NCBI RefSeq assembly: GCF_031143425.1 | Contig: NC_090437.1 | Span: 1,176,052,863 to 1,176,116,862 of the forward strand | Length of the DNA stretch: 64,000 nucleotides | Source: Pleurodeles waltl | Taxonomy: Eukaryota > Chordata > Amphibia > Caudata > Salamandridae | Direction of reading: 5' to 3' | Translations under genes and position numbers: made by a program | Part shown: positions 23,560 through 35,625 of the stretch, piece by piece | How positions within the stretch are numbered: position 1 is the stretch's first letter | Layout of the letters: each line of letters starts with the position of its first letter | The notes under the pieces: model-generated | Databases searched by the model: none | Told to the model about the DNA's origin: nothing | Seen by the model: only the letters and a program-made list of their open reading frames with translations

Positions 23560-25770
23560 ATCGTGTGCTCTACACTTAATATGACACACACCAGAATGAA
23601 TGTAATATGTTTTAAAATAAATATTATACCTGGCAGAGTAAATCTGAATTGAACCAAAAGAAATATGAAACCGGGCCGAGTGAATATGTTACTAAGTGAT
23701 TAATATGAATAACACATGCATCCAACTGAATAAGAAATATACTGAACTATATTTCAATCATACTGAAATTAATGTGGCCCTCACTGCAAACAATAAAGCA
23801 ATCACTGAAACAAATACAATATTCATCCAAAAGAATAGGACATTTCTTGAAATGACTGACATATGTCAAGAGGAATATGACATATATTGAAATGAATATG
23901 ACAGATTGAAATGAATAAAAGGTACTGAAATAAATATATTATATTCCGAAGAGAAAATAATCACATTGAAAATAATATACACTGAAATGAACATTAAAAA
24001 TGTTGCAATGAATTTGAATTGCATTGATACCAGACGGCATGAGACATACAGAAGTGAAAAGGAAATGATTTAAAATTAACATCTTGTGTTGAAATTAATG
24101 TGAGCTCCACTGAATTGAATTTGATATACCTTCAAATGAGTATGACCAAAGCTGAAATTCTCATGACATTTGTAAAAATGAATATGGCATGCATTGAAAT
24201 TAATATGGGACATATTCAAATAAATATAATATCTGTTAAAATGGATAAATTGCATCTTAAAATTAATATGACATGTTAATATGAATAAGACACTGATTGA
24301 AATAAATATAACATTGAAAGGAAAGGAATTTGTTAAAATAAATATGACATGAGTTGAACTGAATATGACCTTCATTTAAATGAATTTGGCATACTTTAAA
24401 ATGAATACGAGTAACATTAAAATGAACAACATTTATAACAATGAATACCGCTTGCATTGAAAGTAATATGATAAACATTGACATGATTATGTGTTGCAAT
24501 GGATATGATTCATGTCAAAATTAACATGTGTTAATTTGAAAGAGACATCTATTGAAAGGAATATGACACATGCTAAGATGAATATGACATGCTTTAAAAT
24601 GAATATGAGCCCGACTGAAACAAACTCAAAGGCCTTAAACTAAATATGACCAATGTTGAAATTAAATTGAAACTTGTCAAATTGAATATGTTATGCTTTG
24701 AAATTAATATAATGCACAACAAAATAAATATTGCATGCATTGAAATGAATAAGACCCATGGATATGACCCATGTTATAATTATTATGACATGTGTTGAGG
24801 TGAATATGACATCCATTGCAAAGAATATGACATTCATTGGAAAGAATATGACACATGTTAAGATGAATATGAGGCACTTTGAATGAATATGACACCTGGT
24901 GCAATTAATATGGCCTACATCAAAATTCATATGACATTCTGTAACATGATAATATGAATATGACACTATGGGGGTCATTCTGACCCTGGCGGCCGGTGGC
25001 CGCCAGGGCCACCGACCACGGGAGCACCGCCAACAGGCTGGCGGTGCTCCCACGAGCATTCTGACCGCGGCGGTTCAGCCGCGGTCAGAAGCGGCAAGTC
25101 GGCGGGCTCCCGCCGACTTACCGCTGCTCGGGGGAATCCTTCATGGCGGCGGCGCCATGAGGATTCTGACCCCCCCTACCGCCATCCTGTTCATGGCCAA
25201 TGGCATGGGCACGGCAGGGGCCCCCGTAAGAGGGCCCCGCAAAGTATTTCAGTGTCTGCCTTGCAGACACTGAAATACGCGACGGGTGCCACTGCACCCG
25301 TCGCACCTTCCCACTCCGCCGGCTCGATTACGAGCCGGCATCCTCGTGGGAAGGGAGTTTTTCCCTGGGCTGGCGGGCGGTCTTTTGGAGACCGCCCGCC
25401 AGCCCAGGAAAAAACTCATAATACCCTCCGCGGTCTTCTGACCGCGGAGCGGTATAATGGGGGCGGAATTCTGGCAGGCGGCCTCCGCCGCCCGCCAGAA
25501 TCAGAATCACCCCCTATTTGTAATGAATATGAAACCATGTGAGATACATGTAGCATGCTTTGAAATGAATATTGCACAAATCATAATTAACACAAGCCAT
25601 GTTTAAATGAATATAACCCTGGTTTAAATGAATATAGCTTGCAATGACTTGCTTTAAATTTCATATTAAATATTGAAATTAATATTACATATTCTGAAAA
25701 GATATGATATAGCCTAAAATGAATTAGATAAAATTAATATACCCCACATTTAACAAAGTATAAAACAATG
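23560..25770. repeat. Degenerate AT-rich satellite, AATATGAC-type
   Basis: A long run of loosely repeated monomers of about 20-25 bp with the pattern TGAATATGAC...ATTGAAA, strongly diverged between units. It is interrupted at 24970-25514 by a GC-rich MITE and resumes directly after it. Low-complexity His/Ile/Asn-rich frames on either strand are artefacts. Confidence 0.8.
24970..25514. mobile_element. Harbinger-type hairpin MITE (copy B)
   Basis: A 545-bp GC-rich insertion in the AT-rich satellite, flanked by TAT on both sides. Ends read GGGGGTCATTCTGACCC and, reversed, GGGGGTGATTCTGATTC. Inside are consecutive hairpins with stems at 24984/25000, 25021/25039, 25061/25078, 25094/25108 and 25141/25153, then larger stems to the right. 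From about 25195 to its end it is nearly identical to the MITE at 32116, so both are recent. No coding capacity. Confidence 0.9.
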
Positions 25771-25848
25771 AACCAGCCTTTACCATGCATCTATGACATG
25801 CATCCATTTACAACGCAGGATAGTTCTTCTACATTTGTCACACAGTAC

Positions 25849-26704
25849 TTTTTTTTTAGAAAAACATTTATTAGTTTTATTAGCATTTGTCTTAACAATT
25901 ATACACAGTCTTTGTAAAGAATTAAAGGATAAAACGGGTAATATCCGCCCAAGACATTTTCAATGCAGGGTCTTAGAATGCACTAATAGATTAAACGAAC
26001 AATACATATAGTTTGTGTCAAGGCAATAAACATTATACAGAATGATTACATAATGATGATGGGAGAAACAGAGCCATGAACTACAGTCTCGCTCCAGAAA
26101 GCGAGGCAGGAGTAAGTATACATCATCATCATTATCAATCATGAAAGGTGCCTTCTAACTTTAATTTAACACCCCAACATTTTCCCCTCCCTCCCGCCCT
26201 CTTCAAACCCTCCCTGTGTGAGGGTATGGGATCAGATCCCCTCTGAGGGTACTATTAGTTAGTCACTAGACTAGTCTGGTATGAACTACATAAAACCCCT
26301 AGCTTTGAGATCCCCTGTGGTCCGGTGGAGCCGGTCTGAGCCACGACACAGTAGTACTGCGCTTAGTCAACACAAGACCCAGAAGAATGCATTTCCTGGA
26401 TAAGTGTGTGCATGTCGGTGAGGGCAGCATCCCCAGTAGTATCTGGTGAATATCTGTCTTAAGATCCCAACCCGAAACCCCGGAGAGGCATTGAATCACA
26501 GATTCCCAGAATCTCGATAGTGCTTGGCAGGACCATATTATGTGCCTGGCAGGTCCATATCATATGCAAGAAATCCTTTCCCAACTATCAAGTCATCTGT
26601 GATCAATCAGATGGAGCGTGCGTGGGGTGACGTAAGCCTTGTACTGGAGTATTTTAAAGCAGACGTTAGAAACAAAGTCATTGCACGGAGTCGATTACGT
26701 GAGT
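25849..26704 (-). mobile_element. L1 3' end, 5'-truncated
   Basis: A run of T at about 25850-25858 is the poly(A) tail of a minus-strand LINE. It is followed (minus strand, reading back) by a 3' UTR and the C-terminal end of an L1 ORF2. The 5' part ends where a plus-strand LTR begins at 26705. Target duplications were not identified. Confidence 0.65.
26299..26620 (-). pseudogene. L1 ORF2 C-terminal remnant
   Basis: The frame reads HIIWSCQALSRFWESVIQ, then LKTDIHQILLGMLPSPT, ILLGLVLTKRSTTVSWLR and PAPPDHRG. The Cys-x-x-W spacing, the ILLG segment, a K/R-rich helix and a closing 'PP' are characteristic of L1-clade ORF2 C-termini. It follows the minus orientation of the poly(A) tail. No enzymatic domain is left. 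Confidence 0.65.
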
Positions 26705-29283
26705 TGGGTAGGAAAATGCCACTATTGGCATGGCTACCCCCTCACTTTTTGCCTTTTGTTGATGCCAGCTTCGATTGAAAGTGTGCTGGGACCCTACTAA
26801 CCAGGCCCCAGCACCAGTGTTCTTACCCTAAATATGTACCTTTGTCTCCACAATTGGCATAGCCCTGGCACACAGTTAAGTCCCTTGTAAAAGGTAACCC
26901 TGGTACCAAGGGCCCTGTAGCCAGGGAAAGTCTCTCAGGGCTGCAGCATGCATTATACCACCCTGGGGACCCCTCTCTCAGCACATGCACACTTCCTCAC
27001 AGCTTGTGTGTGCTGGTAGGGAGAAAAATACTAAGTCGACATGGCACTCCCCTCAGAGTGCCATGCCCACAACCCACTGCCTGTGGCATAGGTAAGTCAC
27101 CCCTCTAGCACGCCTTACATCCCTAAGGCAGGGTGCACTATGCTACAGGTGAAGGCATAGTTGCATGAGCTCTGTGCCCCTACAGTGTCTAAGCCAATTC
27201 TTAGACATTGTAAGTGCAGGGTAGCCATATAGAGTATATGATCTGGGAGTTTGTCAAACACGAACTCCACAGTTCCATAATGGCTACACTGAATACTGGG
27301 ACGTTTGGTATCAAACTGCCATCTTGGAGATGCCCCCTGCATGCCAGCCCAACTGCTAGTGCTAGGCTGACTGGTCTCTGCCAGCCTGCCACTTCCAGAC
27401 CAGTTTCTGGCCACATGGATTGAGTGCCTTTGTGCACTTTGTGACCAGGAACAACACCTGTTCTGGGTGGAGGTGCTTCGCACCTCCCCCTGCAGGAACT
27501 GTAACATCTGGCGGTGAGCCTCAAAGGCTCAAGCCTGGTGTTACAGCACCCCAGGGCACTCCAGCTAGTGGAGATGCCCGCCCCCAGGCACAGCCCCCAC
27601 TTTTGGCGGCAAGTCCAGGGAGATAATGAGTAAAACAAGGAGGTGTCACCCCCTTAGCCAGGTCTACCCCTCAGGTGACTAGAGCTGAAGGGACCCCTTC
27701 CTTAGTTTTGTTTTGGAGGATTTAGCCCAATAGGAATAGGGATGTGCTTTCCTCCCCAAAGGGAGGAGGCACAAGGAGGGTGTAGCCACCTTCAGGGACA
27801 GTAGTCATTGGCTACTGCCCTCCAGCCTTAACACACCCCTAAATTTAGTATTTAGGGGCAACCCTGAACCCAGGAAATCAGATTCCTGATTACCTACAAA
27901 GAAGAATGACCTGAAAAACCCAGCAGAAAATGAGGAAGACGACAATTGCTTTCACCCCAGCCCTACGTGCCTATCTCCTGATTCAAAGATCCTGCACCAG
28001 CAACGCATCCTGCGGGCCCAGTGACGTCTGCCGACACAGAGGACTGCCCTGCAACTACAAAGGACCAAGAACTCCTTAGGACAGCGGATCTGTCTACCTC
28101 AAACAAGAAGAAACCATCTTTAAAGGGAATCTCAACTCACTTCAGAAGTGTGAGTCCCCTCCACTCTGCACCCGATGCCCCTGGCCCGTGTCCAGAGAAA
28201 CCAACTACCCAGAGAGGATCCCCAGGCAACTCTGATGACGTGTCCACCCTGGGCTAACCTCTCTGCACCCCCACAACAACACCTGCAGAGGGAATCCCAA
28301 GGACCCCCCGACCGTGACTGCCCTGAAAAAAGAAACCTGACACCTGGAAGAACCACTGCACCCTCAGCCCCCAGCCTTGTGAAGAACCAAGCACTGGTGC
28401 AGTAGTGACCAGCAGGTGGTCCTCACCCTTGCCCAGTCAATGGCTGCAGGCAGGGCCCCCCTGCGCCCTGCCTGCAACGTCTAAGTGACCCCAGGGTCTC
28501 CCCATTGATTTCATTAAGAAACCCAACGCCTTGTTTGCCCACTGTACTGGGCTGCCCCTGTGCCGCTGAGGGTGTGCTTTGTGTGCCTACTTTGGACCCC
28601 CAGTGATCTACTAAACCCCCTTGGTCTGCTCCCCGAGTACGCAGGTACTTACCTGCCAGCAGACTAGAACCGGAGCACCCCCTGTCTCTATATGCTCCTA
28701 TGTTATTTGGGCCCCTCTTTGACCTCTGCACCTGACCGAGCCTGTGTTGCTGGTGCTGGGTGTTTGGGGGAGACTTGAACCCCCAACGGTGGGCTGCCTA
28801 TGCCCTGGAGACTGAACTTGTAAGTGCTTTACTTACCACATTAACCTAACTGTACTTACCTCCCCCAGGAACTGTTGAATTTTGCACTGTGTCCACTTTA
28901 AAACAAGCTTATTGCCATTTTATGCCAAACTGTGTACATGACTGTTTTGATTCAAAGTCCTATCTATACCTATGCGAAAGTACTTTACATTTAATGTACT
29001 TGCCTGCAATTTGAATTGTGTGGTTCTAAAATAAATTAAGAAAATAATATTTTTCTATATAAAAACATATTGGCCTGGAGTTAAGTCATTGAGTGTGTGT
29101 TCTCATTTATTGCCTGTGTGTGTACAACAAATGCTTAACACTACCCTCTGATAAGCCTACCTGCTCGACCACACTACCACAAATAGAGCATTAATATTAT
29201 CTATTATTGCCTCTGTCAACCCCTGGACTCTGTGCACACTATCTCTCACTTTGAGATAGAATATACAGAGCCAGCTTCCTACA
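26705..29283 (+). mobile_element. Long LTR (2.6 kb), plus orientation
   Basis: Starts TGGGTAGGAAAATGCC and ends CCAGCTTCCTACA, closely matching the end of the LTR at 53381-56460 (CCAGCCTCCTACA). AATAAA lies at 29030-29035 near the 3' end. Flanking bases do not form a clear 5-bp duplication (TGAGT on the left, AGTAG on the right), so one side may have been rearranged. Frames inside, including the Pro/Thr-rich ones around 28021-28400, are not recognisable proteins. Confidence 0.65.
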
Positions 29284-30989
29284 AGTAGTCTCTGGAGCCA
29301 GTGCGGTGTCGGTTCCCAACTGCTACTGGGAGATGAGGTGTTGGTTCCTTACTGCTAGGCAGACAAGGTGGGGTGTTGGCTCCTAATGGTTGCAGGGGAT
29401 GTGATTCGGTGATTTGGCAGAGTTGAGTGTCACAGGTGTCAGTGATGCAGCACTCGGGATTCACGCTGTGGTGGGACTTCAGAGGCACTGCAGCGGCATC
29501 GGGCCTGCAGAGGCCACCATGGTCATTACACTCAGTGGAAACCACAGCTCTGGTACAGTCAGCAGCATGGAGTCGGGCAGTAGGACTGGTTCCGAAGTCT
29601 CTCTGGAGTCGATGTACTTGGTTTCTTCTTGGTTGCACCAGAAATCACTGCCAATGGCCCACAAACTGGATATGGCACCACTTGGCAAGTCAGGAGGCTC
29701 AGCAAAAGAGAGCCTTGGTGCTGGTTGATGTCCCTGAGATTTGGAAAGCTTGGTACATGTCCTTGGAGAACCTTTGGAAGCAGCATGTAGAAGGCAAAGT
29801 CCAACCTTTTCACTCCCAGAACAGAAGCAGCAAGCAGCAGGCCAGCACAGCAAAGCAACAGACATAGTGGCAGTCCCTACTACAGCATAAAGCTCTTCTT
29901 TCTGGCAAAATACCCTCAGACTAGAAGGATTCTAACTTTGGGGGTCAGCGATCCAGTACAGATACCCAGTTCTGCATTATAAGTAGGCAAACTTCAAAGA
30001 GAAGTCTTTTTAGTGCACAAGACCTGGCCTTTCCTACCCTGGCCCTAGATACACATGCCAGGGGGTTGGAGACTTCTTTCTGCAAGGACAGACACAGCCC
30101 TATTTAAGTGCAAGTGTCAGCTCCTCCAACCACTCTAGCTTGGGAAAACCCATCAGGATCTGCAGGGCACACCTCATCTCCCTTTGTGTGACTGTTTAGA
30201 GTGAATTCACAAACAGCCCAACTGTCATCCTGCCCCAGACACGTATTCCACAGACAGGCAGAGGCACAGAATGGTTTAGCACAAAAATGGCCACTTTCTA
30301 AAAGTACAATTTAAAAAACAACTTCACCAATAGATGTTTCAGAGACTCCAATCTCCAAATCTCTATCTGCTCGCAGTGGGAAATAACACTTAAAAGATAT
30401 GTCAAGGAAATTCCCAAGTTACCGTATGGGAGAGATAGGCCTTGCAATAGTGAAAGATGAATTTAGCAATGTTTCACTATCAGTACATGTAAAACACACC
30501 AGTACACGTCCTACCTTTTAAATACACTGCACCCTGCCCATGGGACTGCTTTGGGCCTACCTTAGGGGTAACTTACATTTAATAAAGACAAAGGTTTGGG
30601 TCTTGCAAGATGGTGCACTTGCCAGATCGAAATGGCAGTTTAAAACTGCCCACACAGAGACTGCAGTGGCAGGTCTGAGACATGTTTAAAGGGCTACTCG
30701 TGGATGGCACAATCAGTGCTGCAGGCCCACTAGTAGCAATTGATGTACAGGTCCTGGATACACCTGGTGCCTAAACTAGGGACTTACTGGTAAATCAAAT
30801 ATGCCAATCATGGATAAACCAATGACCAATACCACTTTCACAGAGAACAGATGCACTTTAGCACTGGTCAGCAGTGGTAAAGTGCCTAGAGTTCTAAAGT
30901 CAGCAAAATAAGATATTCAGCACAGGATCAAAAACAGGTCAGAAGCAAAATGTTTGGAGATAACGCTGCAAAAAGAGCTATTTCTAACA
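29284..30989 (-). mobile_element. Reverse-oriented LTR fragment
   Basis: The right part matches the LTR at 32882-35023 in the same (minus) orientation: GGCAGTTTAAAACTGC, 'gcaggcccactagtagcaatt' and the closing TTTCTAACA at 30989. The left part shares 'ggcaccacttggca'. It starts abruptly against the preceding plus-strand LTR, so its own left end is missing. Confidence 0.6.
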
Positions 30990-31113
30990 GGAGTTAATGA
31001 TGGTTTTATGGCCTAAAGGTGGGTAGAGGTAAAGGGAGGTAAGGATAATTTTGAATATAGGGTTGGGTAGAGGTAAAGGTAAGTAAGGAATAAAAAACAC
31101 ACACTCATATTTA

Positions 31114-31148
<35 letters not shown>

Positions 31149-31149
31149 T
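31114..31149. repeat. (GT)n(AT)n microsatellite
   Basis: A GT run turns into an AT run of similar length. Just upstream (31021-31095) is a short duplicated AGGTAAAG-type segment. Confidence 0.9.
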
Positions 31150-32112
31150 GCCACTAGGGAGATATAGTTAGGACCTAGTTTCTATAGAAAAAGTGTCTTG
31201 TTGCTTGTCTATATGTTTGCCGCAGGTTGATGAATCTTTACAAAATTTTCCCAAAAGATTTGACGTGCAAGTGAGCTGCTGTCTGGAAATTTTCAGGGTG
31301 AGTTAAAAGGGGAGTCCCAAAACACTTTTTCCTCATTCATTTCTGATAAGGATTTCGAACTGCTATAGCACCCAAACCACTTGACGGAATTACACCAAAT
31401 TTGGCAGGTCCTGGGCATTTTACATGGAGGAGCCACCTGGGCCCCTCTGCAGCCCCAGGGACTGCCACCTCCTTGGGGTACTTATCAAAAGGGATGCCAG
31501 GGGGCTGCGTGGCCCCCACAGCCCAGGGACCACCACCTCCCTGGGGCTCAATTTAAATACAGTGTGGGGTTTATGTGCCCCTTGTAGCCTGGGGGACCAC
31601 CACTTCCCCCGGGCACTTATCAAAATGGATGTGGGGTGGCGCACAGCCACCCGGACCCCTGGGGACCACCACCACACAGGGCCAGATCCTGCTATGTCCC
31701 AGGGTGCCTACTCCTGGGACATAGCTGTTTGCTTTTGCTTGGTGGGAGATGACAGCTCCCACCAAGTAAACGCAATCAAAGCCCGTTTTCTGACAGCTGG
31801 AGCTGTCAAACAGCCCCCACTGTCAGAAAGTGGAATTTTCATCTGTTTTCCTGCACACAAATATACATGCAGGGAAACAAATGAAAACATTGCTCCCACA
31901 AACAGGGAACTGCTATTTAAAGCAGGTTCCTGCTTTTGGGAGCAGTGCCATCTCCCACAGGATGTGGGCAGTCGGCTAGGACCACAGGGGCCTTGAGGCT
32001 CCCCGGCGGTCCTGTTACTCCCTTTCTTGATCTTCCATCCCAAAGTGGGATGGAAGAGAGAGAGATTGTCAATCCAATGGTGTAAGAGTTACGTTTGGAT
32101 GCAGAACAGAAC
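31150..32112. other. Unclassified sequence with a short tandem array
   Basis: No protein homology is seen. A tandem array at about 31448-31680 has three to four units of about 65-75 bp, each with 'gggaccaccacctccctgggg' (or a variant). Frames across it are repeat artefacts. The right part ends at the MITE target site. Confidence 0.45.
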
Positions 32113-32115
32113 ATA

Positions 32116-32746
32116 GGCCCTCATTCTGACCCTGGCGGTTCTCTACCGCCAGGGCCAACGGGGGCGGGAGCACCGCCGACAGGCCGGCGGTGCTCCCTTG
32201 GTCATTCTGACCGCGGCGCTTTGGCCGCGGTCAGAACGGGAAAACCGGCGGTCTCCCGCCGGTTTTCCACTGACCTTAGAATCCTCCAAGGCGGCGCAGC
32301 TCGCTGCGCCGCCGAGGGGATTCTGACCCCCCCTACCGCCATCCTGTTCATGGCGGGAAAGCCGCCATGAACAGGATGGCGGTAGGGGGGGGTCGCGGGG
32401 CCCCTGGGGGCCCCTGCCATGCCCATGCCAATGGCATGGGCACGGCAGGGGCCCCCGTAAGAGGGCCCCGCAAAGTATTTCAGTGTCTGCCTTGCAGACA
32501 CTGAAATACGCGACGGGTGCCACTGCACCCGTCGCACCTTCCCACTCCGCCGGCTCGATTACGAGCCGGCATCCTCGTGGGAAGGGAGTTTTTCCCTGGG
32601 CTGGCTGGCGGTCTTTTGGAGACCGCCCGCCAGCCCAGGGAAAAACTCATAATACCCTCCGCGGTCTTCTGACCGCGGAGCGGTATAATGGAGGGCGGGA
32701 TCCTGGCGGGCGGCCTCCGCCGCCCGCCAGGGTCATAATGAGGCCC
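32116..32746. mobile_element. Harbinger-type hairpin MITE (copy C)
   Basis: A 631-bp element flanked by ATA on both sides (32113-32115, 32747-32749). Ends read GGCCCTCATTCTGACCCTGG and, reversed, GGGCCTCATTATGACCCTGG, almost the same as the ends of the full Harbinger copy at 36339. It is a chain of hairpins including stems at 32130/32146, 32239/32256 and 32290/32303 and a long palindrome at 32325-32394. It has no coding capacity and is a likely recent passenger of a Harbinger transposase. Confidence 0.92.
32325..32394. repeat. Near-perfect palindrome, arms about 32 bp, 5-bp loop
   Basis: The left arm ends CTGTTCATGGCGG and the right begins CCGCCATGAACAG, with GAAAG between. Arms continue out to GAC/GTC, differing only by one base in a homopolymer. 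The related MITE at 24970 lacks one arm. Confidence 0.92.
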
Positions 32747-32881
32747 ATAGTCACTTCTAGCTTAATGGTCAAGGTTTTGTGCTGTCACTCAGTAGGCTGA
32801 AGGGACAAATCCTAGTTTTGCTTGGCAGTGTCTTTGTTTATCTCCTAGTGTTTTGACTACTAAACCTCCCTAGTGATGAAT

Positions 32882-35023
32882 TGTTAGAAATGGGGTCTTT
32901 GGTTGGCAGTCCGGTTACCCCCTGTCAAAGCAAGGACCCGCACTCTAATCAGGGTCAAGGAGAATCCCCCTCAGTTAACCCCTGCTCACCCCCTCGGTAG
33001 ATTGGCACGAGCAGGCAGGCAGGCTTAACTTCAGAAGCAATGTATAAGGTATTTGAACCAACACACACAGTAACTCGGTGAAAACATTACAAAATGACAC
33101 AATAAATAGATAATATTTATCTGAACAAAACAAGACCAAAACGATAAAAATATAACACACACAAGTCAAGTTATGAATTGCAAAAGGAAAAAGAGTTTTA
33201 AATCCTTTAGAAAACAATGAGAATGCAGTTACCGCTCAAAAGTACCTGGGTAGTGTCAAAATAAAGCCGCACGGGCGAGTGTGCGTCAAAAAGGCCAGTG
33301 ATGCATCGAGTTCTCATCCTCATGCAAGAATGTGTATCATTCCTCCTTCAGTTGGGTCGGCGTGTGTCATTTCTTTTCTCCCGCAAGACAGCAATGCATC
33401 GATCCAGATGGGCACCTCAGATCTGGGCAGGCTTTGAGTTGATTTCCCACGTCCAGCGATGTTGCGTTGAAATTCCGGTCGCACAGTATCACGAAGGTAT
33501 GCTGTGTGGGATTTGCGTCATTATCAGCCTCCGTTAGCGGGTGTTGCGTTCCGTTTCTCCAGCTTTGTTGCGTTGATCTTCCAGCTGTGATGCAGGTAAA
33601 GCATTGATTTCAGCCGGGAAGCCGGCGGCACATCGTTTCTCAGCCACGCCACCAAGGGTACGTTGAAAATTTCCCTGCACTGCGATCTGTGCGTAGAATT
33701 TCAGTTCTTGTCTGCCAACTTCACCTTTCAAGGGCCCAGGAACTGGATAGGGCACCACTTGGCAGGGCAGGAGTCTCAGCAGAGAGTCTGGTTGCTGGCA
33801 AGGGAAGTCTTTGATGGCCCTGAGGCTTCATCAATAGGAGGCAAGCTTAGATCAAGCCCTTGGAGATTCTTCTCAAGCAGGAATACACAAGAAAGTCCAG
33901 TCTTTGTCCCCTTTCACAGGCAGAAGCAGCAACTGCAGGATAACCCAACAAAGCACAGTCACTGGCAGGGGCAGAACTTCTCCTTGGCATAGGTTCCTCT
34001 TGATTCCAGAAGTGATCACATTTTTGGGAGTTTTCGGGGCTCTTCTTATACCCCTTTCTGCCTTTGAAGTAGGCCTACTTCAAAGAGAAGTCTCTGTTGT
34101 TTTCAGGAACCGGCCTTGCCCAGGACAGGCACCAGACACACACCAGGGGGTTGGAGACTGCATTGTGTGAGGGCAGCACAGCCCTATCAGGTGTGAGTTA
34201 CCACTCTTCCCCTTCCTCCTAGCACATATGGCTACAACCCAGCTCCCTTTGTGTCACTGTCTAGAGAGAGGTGCAAACAGCCCAACTGTCAAACTGACCT
34301 AGACAGGGAATCCACAAACAGGCAGAGTCACAGAATGGTCTAAAAGATGTATTTTTAAATTGTGAGTTCAGAGACCCCAAACTCCACATGTCTATCTGCT
34401 ACCAAAGGGAATCTGTGGCTTAATAATATTTAAAGGCAGCCCCCATGTTAACCTATGAGAGAGATAGGCCTGCAACAGTGAAAAACAAATTTGGCAGTAT
34501 TTCACTGTCAGGACAGGTAAAACACATAAGTACATGTCCCACCTTTAACATACAATGCACCCTGCCCATGGGGCTACCTAAGGCCTACCATAGGGGTGCC
34601 TTACATGTAAGAAAAGGGAAGGTTTAGGCCTGGCAAGCGGGTACACTGGCCAAGTTGAATTGGCAGTTTAAAACTGCATACACAGACACTGCAGCGGGAG
34701 GTCTGAGCCATGTGTACAGGGCTACTAATGTGGGTGGCACAACCAGTTCTGCAGGCCTACTAGTAGCATTTGATTTACAGGCCCTGGGCACCTCTAGTGC
34801 ATTGTACTAGGGACTTACTAGTAAATCAAATATGCAAATCATTGAAAGCCAATTACACACACATTTTACATGGGTACATGGGAGCACTTGCACTTTAGCA
34901 CTATATAGCAGTGGTAGTGCCCAGAGAATCAAAATCAGCAAAAACTGAGTCCAGCATACATCAACAACCTGGCAAACAGTCAAAAAGTTAGGGGAGACCA
35001 CGCCAAGGATGCCAAGTCTAATA
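32882..35023 (-). mobile_element. LTR, reverse orientation, 2.1 kb
   Basis: Begins TGTTAGAAATGGGGTC, the reverse complement of the 3' end of the LTR at 13448, and ends near 'caagtctaata'. Flanks TGAAT (32877-32881) and TGGAT (35024-35028) could be a 5-bp duplication with one change. Its length fits the 10839 LTR without its MITE (about 2.06 kb). It is probably a solo LTR of the same family. Short frames within it are not genes. Confidence 0.7.
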
Positions 35024-35354
35024 TGGATCATTCATGTTTCTTGCCAGTCTGATACGTGGTTTGACTGTCATAGGTATGTCTGGAAGCTTCAGAGTAAACA
35101 GTCACCTATGGCCTAAAGGTTTAGATCAATAGACTCTCACACTGAAAGTTGAGGATTTTACTCCAGGTGTGCCCGTGGCCATTTTCCTTCTTTAATTTCT
35201 TTTACATTAAAAGTTTAAGATTCATACTGTAAGGTGCTCACACTCTTTTGAGTTGACAATTTATTTTTACTTTTCAGTTAGTCCAGAAATATCTAATTTT
35301 AAGTATATCATTCATCAAAGCCTAAAAAGCTTTCCATCTCTCTCATCTCTTTCT

Positions 35355-35625
35355 CCCACTCACATACCCACTCAGACCCCTACGTGCCCATTCACAGACT
35401 CACTCACTCATGCATGCACCCACTCACAGACCCACTCAGACCATGTGCATCCAATCAAAGCCCCACTCAGATCCTCATGCGCCCACTCAGAAATCTACTC
35501 AGACACTTATGCACCCACTCTCAGACATACTCAGACGCTCACACGTCAACTCACAGACCTACTGAAACCCTCACGCACCCACTCACAGGCCAACACAGAC
35601 ACTCATGCACCCAACCCATTCGGTG
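35355..35625. repeat. Minisatellite of CCACTCACAGAC-type units
   Basis: Loosely repeated units of about 30-40 bp built on 'cccactcacagac' and 'cactcagac'. The His/Thr-rich frames over it are artefacts. Confidence 0.75.

Noticed and set aside
27021..28730. Pro/Thr-rich frames suggestive of a secreted or mucin-like protein
   Set aside because: They are inside an LTR, change frame often, and no signal peptide or domain is seen.
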